From NCBI GenBank assembly GCA_035041965.1, contig JAPYMA010001814.1, forward strand, positions 124,001-188,000: a stretch of DNA of 64,000 bases, in the 5' to 3' direction. The translations under genes and the position numbers were made by a program. Position 1 is the first letter of the stretch; the number at the start of each line of letters is the position of its first letter. Origin of the DNA: Anisakis pegreffii. Taxonomy: Eukaryota > Nematoda > Chromadorea > Rhabditida > Anisakidae. Below, piece by piece: positions 38,071-51,879 of this stretch. Below the pieces are notes generated by a model. That model searched no databases and was not told the DNA's origin. It saw nothing but the letters and a program-made list of their open reading frames with translations.

Positions 38071-40396
38071 AGTAGTGCGTTCTCCGAATATTCTAGTTTT
38101 AATGTGTTTTTATTGATTTGCAACAATTGTCTTGTTTGGCTTGTTCATTATCATTATCATTTTTGCGATCACACTATTACTGTTTCATTTTTAATATGAT
38201 CACAATGATGCATTAAGTTTGAAGAAGTTGCCTGTTTGCTCACAATTATTACCGATAATAAGTTTCAATTGTATTATTTGTTTTACGATGGAATTGAATA
38301 TATTGTATGTGGTTATCGTTATGAATATCGCAAGCATACATATGGAGATATATAACATGGTGGAACATCTTTGATAACTGGTCAATAAGAGACGTACAGT
38401 TGTTGTTGTTCAGTTGTTCTTAAAACTGGTCAGTTGTTCTCAAGCTCGGGTGTTCACTACCCCTTTTGATGGTCTGACAACCCGCCGTTACCCCCACCAC
38501 CTCCTGATGCAAGAACTTACTATTTCCGCGCATGACGTCAGGAACAAACGGAGAACCGCTCTGGATATTTCTCACAATCAGTAACGTGAAAAAAATTAAC
38601 TTTCTTGAATGGAACAGGTATTTTTAGAATATTTTTTATCCACTGCAGGAACAGTGTGAACCTCAACAATCAAAAGCGAAAAGTAATGAAAAAAGATTCT
38701 TCAGCGATAAACAATGAAATTTAACAACAAGTTGAATTATTCATGAAGAAGGAAGATGCAATGAACATTCGCAAGATTATCTTTCAGATGACCGGAAAAG
38801 CAATCATTCCATCAAAGTGATTCATCGAAGGGCGAAAATAAATTTAAATTATGGAGGGTTTTGAAATGCGCCAGGTGCATAGAATGTGATTGTGAGATTC
38901 CCACTCAACTTTTCAAGCATTTCAGTCATTAAACTCATAAAAAATGTTGTCGTTCATCACGAAAGAAGTGTTATACCGGTTGGACGAACAGTCTTTAGCG
39001 ACTGAAGAAATTGAAATTGCAAAAATTGAAAAAAGAGTTCGATATCATCAAATGGATACCACGTTTAAGAGATCATCCACGTATTCGTGAAGCAATATTG
39101 TCTAAAAGCCTTATTCACAATCCAGCTCTACAAACTTGAGAGTACGGTAGTTTGAAAATAGTGCTCCTGATATTCCTGTAGAATTGTATCATTGATCACG
39201 CTGAAGTGATCAAATGTGTACAGTTTGGCGGTATCATAGAAGGGCTCAAGTGATTTGACTTATCATCAGAAAATCAGTTACACCTTTTGAAATGAGCGAA
39301 ATCCATCGACAATATGAATGCTGAGAATCTGCTGAATCCGATGGTAACAAGAAATCCTGGTGCTGCTGAGCAAACTTGAGAGTACATGTAGCTTGAAAAT
39401 GGTGCTCGTGATACCACAGCATATTAAATCTCTTAATCTCCTGAAAGTAGAACTGCTCTGGTTTTAGAACTCGTGTTCTATAAGAGAGAAATGTAAACTG
39501 CGAGACCTTTGCTGCATTTCTTAGTCCGCTTTGAGAACTTACAATTAGTTTAATTCAAATTTCGTTTATCAAAATTTTTTCGTATTATTGGAAGAAACCG
39601 TCAGAAAGGAAAAGTTATCTGGAAGACTATAAACATATGTCTCGTTCGCGTATTCTTGAAGGATCTCATGAGTGGTCAGCTGGTCACCTCAACAAAACAA
39701 TAAAATTTCACTGGAAAACTTAACGAATCCATCATTATCGGACAATTTCGCCGTTAAAACTTTTTGTCATCAAATTTTTCTCACACTCACACTCAGCATT
39801 TCACAATCATACGATGACGTTGGCTGCTACATTTTTCGATATTTCCACTTGTGTTCGTTTCGCAATGTTGTGACATCTTTCGTCTGTGCTGCTGATTGTG
39901 AGTCATGTTTGCTGTGAATATTGATTATATTTCTTCAGTTTCTGTCAATGTCTCGTCTCTCTGACAGATTCGCCTCCATTTCTAGCGAAATACAATTGCT
40001 TCGTCGACATTCTTCACGTTTGACTGTCTCTATTGCATTTCCTCACTCTCAGAAATATTTCCGAGTTGATTTGCACACCGTTTTAGAGGAGTGTTTGCTT
40101 GTCTGTAGTCAAGAACGTTCACTAGTGTGAGTGTGTACTATAAGACGATTGAATGCTAAACATATGATCCATAAATGCTGACAATTCTTTGCTTTCGTAA
40201 AGTTACATAGCTATGTTTTGTGACTCTTGGTGAAGAGAAGGTGGCTGGCTCTCTTTGTGTTTTCACCTTTGTAGAGCTTTAGTTTCCAGAAGATTCGAGT
40301 AAATTGGAGTTTATGTCGCATGAAGTGTATAAATAGTAATGTGATTCTGATTGACTTCTCATTCAGTTCAAGCAAGTGAACGTGTAACGCTCGGTC
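38071..40396. other. Intergenic region with repeat family locus 3
   Basis: No gene recognised. Repeat units with AAACTTGAGAGTAC and CTTGAAAATGGTGCTC (also TTTGAAAATAGTGCTC) lie near 39122-39175 and 39364-39420. The last 300 bp form the sequestosome promoter, parallel to the duplicated copy at 35.1-35.5 kb. Confidence 0.5.
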
Positions 40397-43300
40397 ATGG
40401 CAACTAAAAACGACAAAACGATCAACGTGAAATGGTCACATAATGGTGCCTATCGACGATTCCAGATATCGGGCGCAGATGATGTCGACATTTATGAGGC
40501 ACTTCTCCAGAAAGTCCGCTCGATAATACCGGATTTTAATGACTGCTTTGCTTGGAACGGTTCCTTCTTACTTTCATAGCCTTTTGATTTCTCCATTTTT
40601 TGCTTCTATTTTTTTTCTCCATTTGTCCACCTCAACGTCATCAGTTCGAATCAATTGAGAAATTGCAAAAGTTTTAGTCAGTTTTTTTTTCTATTCCTTT
40701 CATATTAATGTATTTGTGCAAGATATTTTTTATCACCGAGTAAAGCATTTTCAAGATTTTGTCTTCCAAAATGACCCGTAATGAATTTCAGATGAGGATG
40801 GTGATGAGATAGTGTTCTCGAGTTATGCTGAGATGAAAGAGGCACTCGCGCTTCCACTCAATCAGAATCTGTTCCGTATTTATACTGTCGGTAAGTGAAT
40901 CCGTTCATTCGTCAGGCATACGAAGCCTCTGATCCACAACGAAAATCAGTTTTGACTTCTGGATACGTACGATTTTTCCGATTTTGAGATTTCAATTTCC
41001 ACAATCTCATCGTTGAGATAGAATCGTACTAAGTCAGCAAAAACTTATTTTGTAATGCTTTCTCATGTCCGTTGACTCGCTTATATCTTCTTTCAGCAAA
41101 ACCATCTACCCAACCCAGGGAAGCCGAGGATAATAAGGATCAAACTAAGGAGGTTAGTACAAATCGGTAATTTATTCCGAGAACTCTTTGAAACAAACTT
41201 TTGACTCGAAACTAAAAATGAGCATTTTAATGAATGAACATGGAAGAAATTCTCCACTAACGGCATTTATGAACTGGGAAACCGGTTGTGGTGATGCCAT
41301 GATATATTTTGAGGTTTCATAATCTTGGCTCAAAATCTCGTAATGTTTTGTAGTTGTGCAATTATGTTCAGGAAAAGCGAGCTAAAGTAGTGCACAATGG
41401 AGTTGTGTGTGATGAATGTGACAAAGAGGTGGTCGGGATTCGTTACAAGTGTGCGGTTTGTGATGATTACGACTTATGCGAAGAGTGTGAACGAAAAGGC
41501 AAACATTCACAACACTCAATGATCAGATATGCCACACCGGTTGGTGATTCAATGTTGACATTTTTATTTAGGCAAAATTGTGATCAGTTTTGATTGGTTT
41601 GCAGAATGTTGTTCGGAATCGATACAGATTTGTTTCGTACGTACGTACCTTCTTCCGATATTTTTTGACTTCCTAAAAGTGTCTCTTTTGAAATGTTAGC
41701 GTTTGCGTTTAAGTTTTACGGTGGATGTGGACGTGGCCGTTGTCGCCGAGGATGTCATCACCCTCGGTTCCATCATGCTGCTGGCTTCAGAAGTCCGTTC
41801 GCCACCGGACTGGTCACCTCGTATCCAGCAATGGCCACTCAAATCGCAACTGCTGCGAATGAAGCCGCTCGTACCGCAGCTCAGTATGCAGCATCTACAC
41901 TTGCTGAGGTAGTTTTTGTTTAGTCGAATGCCTGATCGAACAAATTGAACTGAATACAGCTTCATTCATTTTCTGTCACATGGGTTCTTCTTGTCTGTAA
42001 TTACTGCCGTAATACAGCCATCGGGTCTGCTCTGAAGGAGGGGTATAAGCCGAAGACAAGGTTTCAGGTTGTTGCGAATCATTGAATTATTTTAGCATCA
42101 CATGAGGCTACCTTAATCCATAGAGGGTGTTTCGTGGAAAAATCCGAAGGAGATTTTGAACAGCAGATCTGTTAAAATCCCATTTACTCTCTTGCCACGG
42201 CAGCAGGCTCGGGGAGCGTGATATTCAACATGAATTGGGGTATTGATAGATGAATATTTATGATTTTAGAATATGGCACGTGCAAGTGCAGCTGCAACTG
42301 GAACAGCTCCACCACCACCTCCGCCACCACCACAACAACAACAGCAAAATGCCAACTCTCAGCATGTACCACCCCAGCCTCCCCCACCACCGAATCCATT
42401 CGGAAACATAGTGAATGGGATGGATTTTCTTCGCGAGATAGGCACACAAGTTCAGCAAGCACTCTCCAATTTCGGTATAATTTAATTAAGAAATTCAGAT
42501 TTTGAGACGAAGTGAGAAATTCCTTGTGAAAAATGTTCATCACCTACAATTTTCCCACTTAATGGCTTTGCTTCTTTCTTTCAGGAATCGAAGTTGATAT
42601 GGACGTAGAGCATGGTGGCCAGACTGAGCGAGTACCGAGACCAAGTCAAACGAGCAGTAATAATAACAACAACAATAACGATAATAACAACACGAATAAC
42701 GATAATAATAACGATAACAATAATAATACTGATAAGAGCAATGGCAACGACAAGCAAAAGGATGAGACACCAAAGGAGCCAACAAATGCCAAGGAAGTGA
42801 ACGCTGATAGTGGTGATGTTGTGATGACACCGGCGCATGTGAGTTCAGCATTCATTCTCATATTGAATTTTCCCGAAGTACCACTTTGAATTTTGATAAT
42901 TTCATGAGTTTGTTATGTTTTTCTTCGGTTGGTCTCGTTGTCTGTTAATTGATTACAACCAAGAGTTTAATTTGTAATGCATGATGCTGTTTTGAAATCG
43001 TTTGTGATGTGAAGTGATCGTTAATTTGAGTGTGATGTTTGGAATATTCAGACGGATGATGTTGTGACTGAACCAATGAGTGAAATGCACATTTCAAACG
43101 ATAAGGAACCAGAGCAACAAGCCGATAAAACTGTGGGTGATAAAGAAAACGGCGCTAAGGAACCTGAGGGAAGTGAAAAAGAGAAGGGAAATGTGATGTT
43201 GGTTGATATCGATGATGAGGGCAACGACACTGAAATGTGGACAATGATGGACAAGAACGACGTTGAAACGACAGCTAAAACGAATGACGCAGGTGAGGAG

Positions 43301-44370
43301 TGGTGTAAAGATTGAGAGAGTACGGCACATAACTTGATTTAGATTAGATTAGGAAATCACTTCAGTCGGTTTAATCCGATGTGTTTGATGAAGGCACTGC
43401 ATTGAGTGAGAAGTGAAGTTTTGTTTCGTTTGCAAACGGTCAACGTTTGAGATTTTTATCGTCATGTTAAAGTGAACAGTGAGTTGATGAAATTTGTTTT
43501 TTGCACTTGAATGCATTCACATTTCGTTTGTGAGTTTAATAGAATTTGACAGTTTATTTCTTATACTTTGCTGGATTCATATGATCATGTCAAGAGTACT
43601 AATGAAGTAAAGTTCGTGTCGTTTGGATTACTGGAATGTTTTTACTTTATCCATGAGATTCCCATAGTCTGATCGATGACTGATTACGCTTCATTATCCA
43701 CAGGGTCTGTTGAAAAAGTCTACCCGAATCTGTCCGATATTGGAATCAAGTGCATGGCTGGAACACCATTCATAACGCCGCTACCAGGTCCACACAATCC
43801 GCACTGCCCGCTTATCGCTCCAGGTATACGAGAAGGCATTTTCTTTCTTCTTTGGGTTTTGTGTCATTTGATTGCCCGTAATTATGTAACCTCAGTAAGT
43901 TGTGCGAGAATCTTTTGTTGATATTTAGGTGTGCAACTTTTTAAGTGCTATTGTTTTATGGCTTTACTTTCTTGATTCCTATATCTCGTTTTGTGACGTT
44001 TATATTCTCTTATTATGATTTTATCTTCTGTTTATTGACGTGTCAGTCGCTCCAGGTAGTATTGGGACGGGCTGTGAGCCTTTTCCGTAAACTGTAGATC
44101 GTTTCCCACTTAATGAGCAGTTCTTCGGATCTGATAGATCGAGTAATTACTAGTTCTTCGAGTCACCTACTGCTCAAAATATGCCATCATACAAAATTTT
44201 CAGATAGACAGGTTGCGACATGCGTAGAACAGCTGGAAGCGATGGGATTCGACAACTGCAACGGCTGGTTGACGAAACTGGCGATGGTTCATCAGGGTGA
44301 TGCAACACGTGTCATCGAGAATTTGGGCAGTGATCCGGTGTATTCGCAACGTCTGCAGGCGGCACTCTGA
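40397..44370 (+). CDS. sqst-1: Sequestosome-1/p62 homologue (selective autophagy receptor)
   Basis: p62 links ubiquitinated cargo to the growing autophagosome. Ten exons: 40397-40559, 40792-40890, 41097-41152, 41372-41543, 41700-41908, 42270-42474, 42585-42838, 43052-43292, 43704-43823, 44204-44370, all in phase, 561 residues. Residues 6-86 form a PB1 domain with basic INVKW and the acidic motif NDEDGDEIVF, so self-assembly is expected. A ZZ finger follows at about 112-155 ([19 protein letters not shown]), then a Gly/Arg/Cys/His-rich segment, a Pro/Gln run, an Asn/Asp-rich run, and a C-terminal UBA (EAMGF, near 515). A candidate LC3-interacting motif (DTEMWTMM) sits in an acidic stretch near 445. 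A polyadenylation signal AATAAA lies at 44700-44705. Confidence 0.95.
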
Positions 44371-46326
44371 AGTGTTTGGGGAAGAAATTGGATGGATGAG
44401 TTTATTGATCGTGGGAAAAGTGTTTTTCGATTATTGTAAAATTTCATCTGAGAGGTTATGAAATGGAGGCGATTCTCGAGAAGTACAACAACAACTCATG
44501 AATGCATTCATTCGTAGTCAGATTTCCGTTCCGAATGTCTTATTTGAAAATCCAAAAAGTATGTGAATTTGTAGAGTGGAATTCAAGCCGGCTTCATCAA
44601 CATGGCAGCTGTTATATTGTTCGGCTAAAATTTTGAGTTGAGAATTCGAGTGTATTAATTTTTCGCCACACTTTTCATAGCCATCTCATTCGTATTGCGA
44701 ATAAAGTTTCACAGCTATCCTTTATCATTTTCATTAATTTTCGCTGTCAGCTTCATTCAGTTTTGGCCATGTGCGGATTCAATACTGTCTCTAACCAAGA
44801 CCGCATCTTTCCATATAATCGTAAGATGTAGTATTTGAGCGCATTGATTTCGTTTGATTGCTGATGGTTAATTTGACTGTTCGACGCTTCCAGCGAAATG
44901 CAGCTGTTGAAATCTTTCTTTTGCTGAATTCGTGATTCATTCATCTGTTCTCGATTTATCATTCTCATTCACTGTACATAAAAATATTTATTTTGTTCTA
45001 TCTCTTCTGAATGTGATTCATATTCCACCATATAAAATTATCACGACTGTGTTAACTCTTCCGGATTCCGTAGTACCTTTATTGCATATTTAATAGAGTC
45101 ATCCACAACTACTTCATGGAATCAAATATAATGTTTCCGCGAACTTTTCCTGTTAACAATAATCGCACGATAATGTTCACATTTACTTTGTATATTATCT
45201 ACACTTGTACCAATGCTACATTTAATCCACAAATATTCTGATATCCATATAATACAATATATATAATAAAGTATTTTAATCTTCCTGTTGGAGTTTTGCG
45301 TTTAATCGTAAATTATGATACAATCAGGGCAATGTTTTTGGTATCATTCATTGGCCATACTTTGCAATTGAATGTAGTTGAGATAGTTGCAAATCTAGCT
45401 CATGTCTCATATGATTCATGTGCGGGAATCGACTTGTTGCTCGAAATTTTAACTGTTTGATGGTTCTGTGAGTAGTAATTTATGCTGAACACTTTAAATT
45501 CGAACGGGAGGAATTAGCGCAAATCAAGGCGAGAAAATTGGTGACGCGTTTTGAATTGGATTATTCTAATTCTCGATTATTTTATTATCATTGCTATCAA
45601 TTTGAACAACCATATAAAGTGATGAGCTCATTGAATTTGAGATGGAGCATCGTGTTGAGTGTTGTTTTGATAGATGTCATGCAGAATGACAAGTCCCCTC
45701 ATTCAATTAGGTGGTCGATCGTTTAGTTCTGGGGATGGTTTCGATTGTATGCGATTAAATTGACGAGGAATCGGTCAGTTATAGGGTTCAAGAAGCTAAT
45801 AAGGTTCTAGTTTCTGTGCCACATTTCAGTTTTTGAGACATAAACTCCGTCGGAATTCCACAAACACTTCTATCAATTTTCATGTTGTTATCTCGGTTTA
45901 TTGGTGGGTTATGGCCATCAAATGAGCCAACAAGAGTGAGCTTGAACTTGACTTCGTATGTGCCGGATTTCTGAAGCAAAAGTTCCTGAAGTCAGCGAGC
46001 ACACTCCCCAACTAATGTTCTGAAGCAATAGAAACAATTGGTGGCTGCAAATTATTGCCGTGATGAATTTTCTAGCGTTCGTTTGAAGTGTCGTTCACAA
46101 TCGAATACTGTAAACGGCAACGTACGATGCGCATATGAGAGAGCATAGCCGCTGACAACACGATGCATTGATTCGACGACGTGTTAAATACACTCATCAT
46201 TATTCATCAGTGTTTTTATCCAACGAATTTGCTGTCATATTCAAATTTTCAGTTAATCGATTCAACGGCATTGTTGTGATCGTTTATTGATCGGTGTGCG
46301 TTGTTGCTGAAGGAACATCCGCACTA
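44371..46326. other. sqst-1 3' UTR and intergenic
   Basis: The first ~330 bp probably form the sqst-1 3' UTR. The rest shows no supportable gene; it should include the promoter of the serine incorporator downstream. Confidence 0.55.
44700..44705 (+). promoter_or_regulatory. Polyadenylation signal for sqst-1
   Basis: A perfect AATAAA, 330 bp after the sqst-1 stop codon on the same strand. Confidence 0.5.
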
Positions 46327-49300
46327 ATGGGCGCTTTGCTTGCGGCTCCAGTTTGTGCTGCTTCGGTAAGTTATTCGTTAAAATTCAGTGCTTTCATCTT
46401 TAAGTAGTTTTATCCATTTATTTAATCAGCAAATCCAACTCATTACGAGTTTATGCCTCACTGTTATCACCAATATCACTAGTATCACATTCTTCCTTCC
46501 TTGGCATTCTTCTTTCCGCGTAGCTAACGATAATAGCGTTTTGAATCATCTGTCTTCGCGAAATTCGAACTTGGATTATTGATCTGGCAAGCACAGAGGT
46601 TTCGGGCTACTCTCCCATATTGCTCAGTGATTTTTAAGTAGTTTTAGTTCAAAATAGAATATTTCTGCGCGAAAATCACTTGATTTCACGTACAGAATGG
46701 TTTGGTCATGACAAGCAGTTCAACTAAACTATTTTGCTCATCCATTACGGCAGAACGGAATTCTGAATTATCCTGAGGATGCGGTAGAATGATATTAGTA
46801 GAGTGATTGTTGTTTGGGGTTAATTAATTGAATCAGTTATGGAAACCACAATTGAATTTGTTGATGTTATTTGACAATAATCGAACACGAGTTAAGGCAG
46901 CATGTTGTTTCGGCAGCACAGCATGTTCACTGTGCTGTGCGGCATGTCCATCGACTCGAAGTTCGTTAACCACGAGAGTGATGTATGCCGGTATGCTATT
47001 CATTGGTACTTTTGTGGCGTGTATCATGTTGGCTCCTGGAATACAAGCTAAACTTGCTGATGTTAGTTTGCTTTTTTGAATTTCTCATTTATTCCATTTT
47101 AATTCGACCCTTATATTTCAACTCTCAACAGATTTCATGAAACAGTTTATATGCGCCTATAATTTCAACCCCTTTTGTGACTGAAAAAAAAGAAAAAGAA
47201 CAATTTTGAACATTCAGTGGAAAACATTTCTCATCATCAACCTTCATTGAACTCTTACTTTTGGGCAGTTCCTTGCCGTTCTCAAATTCTCAGTGACATT
47301 GTTTTGTCTTTCAGCAAAGTTGGTTTTGCCAAGGTCTGGTCGATATCGCAGGGTTGAACTGTAACCGCGCTACTGGTTTTCAAGCCGTCTACAGGTATTT
47401 TTCATTCGTTTTACGATTCCAAATGTTGTCGTGGTAGTCATAAAGTTTTGCAAAGAAATTGGAATAAATTTATATGAATCACTAGGTTTGCGTGTTTTTA
47501 TAGATTGTGTGCGGCAATGGCATCGTTCTTTTTCGTCTTTATGATTCTAATGTTCGGCGTTAAATCGTCACATGACGTTCGTTCGAAAATTCAGAATGGA
47601 TTCTGGTTCTTCAAGTACGTCATTCTCATCGCACTGGCCGTTGCGTTCTTCTATATTCGATCCGAAAATCTTGCTGAACGTTCGTTATCTTCATTTTTTT
47701 TATTCACGCAGTTATTTGTTTGTCTACTTATTTGCCCTTTTCTTTGTATGTTCACTGATTTATTCTTCATTTGTGCCTAATTTTCATTGAATCATTTGTG
47801 TTGTTTTTTAATTTATAGCGATTTGGTATCATTCGATTTAAAATCATTTGCGTTGTGTCCTCTCAGCAGTTGGAATAAATTTGTATGAATTTTTTCAGCA
47901 CTAATGTGGTTTGGGTTAATTGGTGGGTTTGTGTTCATATTGCTTCAGCTCATACTCATCGTTGATTTTGCACATTCATTGGCCGAGAATTGGATGGAAA
48001 AATATGAGGAAAGTGAGAGTCGAGCTTGCTATTGTGGTATGTCTATTGCGTGCACTCACTAAATTTACAGTTTTTGAAGTATTTTATTGTAAAATGATAT
48101 TTTCATTGTTGGTTATTGTGATATTAAGAATGTGAATAACTGAAAATCAGCGATGCTTGCAGGTCTACTAACGTTCACAGGTCTTTGCTACGGAGTCGCA
48201 ATTGCAGCCATTGTTCTCATGTTCACATTCTACACATCTGTGAGTTATCAGTGCCTTTGTGGGTTTCATTCAGAGTTTATTCATAAGTGGAAATACCGAT
48301 TTAAATGTTTTTAAAGTTTGAACATTGAGAAATCGTATTTGGTAGTAGGGGGTGTTGATTTGAGATATTGCGCTTGTCTTTAACGATACGGACATTTTAG
48401 ACAGAGAACGTATTTAAGCTTCATAGTTTAGATAAGTTAAAAAATTTTGAAATGCTCTTTTAATGAGTTCACGGACGTTCTGTGATGTATTCGTGGAAGA
48501 GGTGAACTGAAAATGAAGGACTAATTTTTCTAGGGTGCCCCATGTCATTTGCCGAAATTCTTCATCTCGTTCAATTTAATTTTGTGCGTGATCGTTTCGG
48601 TACTCTCTATTCTACCGAGTATTCAAGAGAGAATGCCACGTTCCGGATTACTTCAGTCCTCATTCATCACACTCTACACGATGTACATCACTTGGTCGGC
48701 ACTCATCAATAATCCTGGTAAATTTATCAAAATATTCATTCTTACGTAAATTTTTAAAAAAATATTTGTTCGTTCAGTCGGTGGGTGAATTCTTTTAAAG
48801 TGAATGTTGAAGTAGCAAATGATAGCTGAATTAATAAAGGATGTTTGATGTTCAGACAAAGAATGCAATCCATCGATCATCAACATATTCACGAATCGCA
48901 CCACACCACATGGCGAGGTTAGTCTTTCTTTTTTTTATCGTTTTGATCGAATGTTTTTAGCCTCTTCCAATCGGTTTCGTTTAAATCAAAGTATGTGTGT
49001 TAATGAAGTCGTAATAAATGCTATTTACACTCCTCCACCGGATTACGGAAGTAAACTAAGGTGAGCCATTCCAGGAGATGTACGGCACTCCGTTACCGGC
49101 TGAATCGTTGGTATCGTTGCTGATCTGGTTCATTTGCGTGCTCTACGCATCATTCCGCACTTCATCGAGCTTCAACAAGATCGCTGGTGGAGGTCAATCA
49201 AGCACCATCGATTCATCAGATAATGGTTCTCAACACCAAATTATCGGTTCTGAAGTTGATATATCCACATAGTCACTACATTCGAAACAATAGCAATGAA

Positions 49301-50747
49301 AGCCAAAAAGATTCGAAATTGATTTTCTGATCTGTTTGAAGAAATTTTTTTTGTTTGAAAAGATTTTGTCATTCTAGATTTAGCAGATGATTTCAAAACA
49401 GCGTTAATTTTTAGTTATGTATTCGAGAAACATCTGTTCATAGAAATTGATTGTTGTTGTATCTGTTATTAGTTGAGATTACTAGCGCAGTCAGTTAGAG
49501 TGAGAAACGATGAAGGGAAATTTCTATTTTGGATGGAGTATTTGTGATCTATCAACTGCAACGGGACCGCTCACTTGACTGCACGTTGCATGTGAACACT
49601 TCAAACTGTCAATGCATGTTCATTGCATGTTTTCATTTGACCTGTTCTTGTATGGCTGCTTTGGGGAGCTAAAAATATTTTAGTGATGATCATCGGTTTT
49701 TTAGAATCAAGCATGATTTGGCCATAGCATACAGTTCCTTTGATATGTTTTAGAACCACGCAAATCTTTCATTACCGCATTTGCATTTGTGAGTAGGTAT
49801 TGAAGGAGATCAAATTAAATCAGTACTTTGGATTTTTTTTTTTGAGAAATTTGTGCTTCTACATTAGACATTCGACAGAAATTTCCCGTAGATCTGTGAG
49901 TGCTTGTGGCGTTTATTGAGGTGTTCTACATGTTTGAATTTCAACGAACGATATTGCTGGCGTTCATTTAAGAGCTGATTGTGAGGTGTAAGGCAGTTTT
50001 AATAGATTTTGCATGTTTTGGCATTCTTTTTCACACTCATGTCGGCATCTTTTGACAAATGGTGCTTAAGGATGAGAGTGCAATTTCTGCAGATTGGAAT
50101 TTGTTTGCTTTTTACAGAAGGTGACCCAGAATCTGCGCGTGTGTGGGATGATGAAAAAGATGCTGTCTCGTACAGTTATTCATTCTTCCACTTTGTTTTC
50201 GGTCTTGCGTCTCTCTACGTTATGATGACGCTGACCAGTTGGTACAAGTAGGTTTTTGTTTTATTCAGAGCATTCCAAATGAGTATTTTCATTCGAAGGA
50301 AACATACTGGAAAGTATTTCTACAACTCTTCTGTTGTATGTTGATATTCAAATCGCATTATATGAAATGTTGCAAATTTGTTTGAGATTAACGCAGTTAG
50401 ACTTTTTTCGCTGCCTTTCAATCACTCGTTTTTACTGATCTCATGGACGTAAAAATATACTGATTGTGAGTCTGCCTTCGTAGATGAAAGATGTTTTTCG
50501 TTTTGGAGATCACTTGATCACTAAATTGTGAACTTGATAAAATTGATTTTGACTTATCATATGCTATTTAAAGCAAGAACTATTTTATAACTTAAAAACT
50601 ACTTCTAGACCCGATAACGATCTTCGTCATTTGAACAGTAATATGGCTGCAGTTTGGGTGAAAATTGTCTCATCATGGCTTTGCTTGGTCATCTATTCGT
50701 GGACGTTGGCTGCACCGGCGATATTCCCGGATCGTGATTTCTCGTGA
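46327..50747 (+). CDS. SERINC: Serine incorporator (SERINC/TDE1 family)
   Basis: SERINCs are membrane proteins of the endomembrane system and plasma membrane with lipid-scrambling activity reported for some members. Eleven exons: 46327-46365, 46897-47061, 47315-47394, 47504-47679, 47899-48036, 48163-48239, 48534-48717, 48856-48917, 49075-49246, 50118-50247, 50609-50747, all in phase, 453 residues, the usual family length. Hallmarks are the MGALLAA start, the Cys-rich [54 protein letters not shown] and the C-terminal end FPDRDFS. About ten hydrophobic segments are visible. Exon 9 has two phase-compatible donors (after 49192 and after 49246); the longer gives the acidic loop seen in relatives. 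Reading through exon 9 would end at 49272 and truncate the protein. Confidence 0.96.
46395..46620. repeat. Dispersed repeat in SERINC intron 1
   Basis: Reverse-complement partner of 18185-18440; see that entry. Both copies sit in first introns. Confidence 0.75.
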
Positions 50748-51879
50748 AGTAAAGAGAACGAAACGAGCAATCAGAAAGAAGCAAAAAAAAAATTAATTTG
50801 CCAAAAAAGGATCGTTCTCATTTCGCGAATTTCACGATATCTATACTGTGGTCCTTTTACGAATTGTGTGGTCTGAAACCGTCATTGAATTCAAAACATT
50901 TGTATATTTATTTTGGTTTTTCTTTTATTCAATTTCCAGCGAACACGAAAATGATAATGGAAATTTTGTTCTATTCCATCACGAAACCCGTCGTTTCATT
51001 TCGCTTTTTTTTTCACAACTATCATTTTGAATTTGTAAATATTATGAACAGCATTGAAAGAGTATCATTGTTCATCGCTTTTGTAAGTAAGTAAATACAC
51101 TCTTTGACTCTCTTATTTTCCCTGGTGGAAAGTCTGCTTTTTATTTTCGTTTTATAAAACTTTTTGAAATTTTTTCCTTCGAATGCATTTTTATGCTATG
51201 TGTGAGCCTGTTCTATACTTTCTACTACTTAATGATAGTTTACTTGAAGTGATTGTGGTTTTGTTTTGTTACATTAATCATCATATCCTTTCTAGTGATT
51301 CATTTCTCAGAAATGGTTTATTTTCCATTAAACGAATAATGTGAACGTGCTTTGTTCTAATAGCATGGAAGTGTATATACTTGTGAAGTTTCACCAGAAA
51401 TTGCTGCTTCATTTTCTCGATTCTGTACCATTATCAGTCTCGAGTCTATGCCATTATCAATCTATCGTAACTCGTTTGCCGATCGATGTTTCATTCACAC
51501 GTATTTTTCAACGAAAGCAGTGAGAAATTCACGCGTATCAATTTCATTTCCTATTTAAATGCATTTCCTTCGAAAAGTATGTAATTTTTCTTGGTATATT
51601 CCTTTTCAGTAAACGTTTTCTTTCCAAGTTTACAAATTTCTTTGGTTTGCAATACGAATATTCTGTTGCCGTCAATAATGGCGCAGTTGAATTATCATAT
51701 ATCTGGAGGTGGTTGTTTAGCGATTGCTTGTTATAAGAATTATGAACTGTGAAGTTACAAGTTGATCTGGAATTCACTTCGAACGTGCGAGTGTTGTAAA
51801 TTCCATATAGATGTTGTTGATTTTGTCAAGTAACTCTGCTAATTGAACTTACAGGCAGACCACAAAGCACCGATAGAAA

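Noticed and set aside
42540..42861. Several overlapping ORFs on both strands at 42.5-42.9 kb
   Set aside because: They are shadows of the low-complexity Asn/Asp-coding exon of sqst-1.
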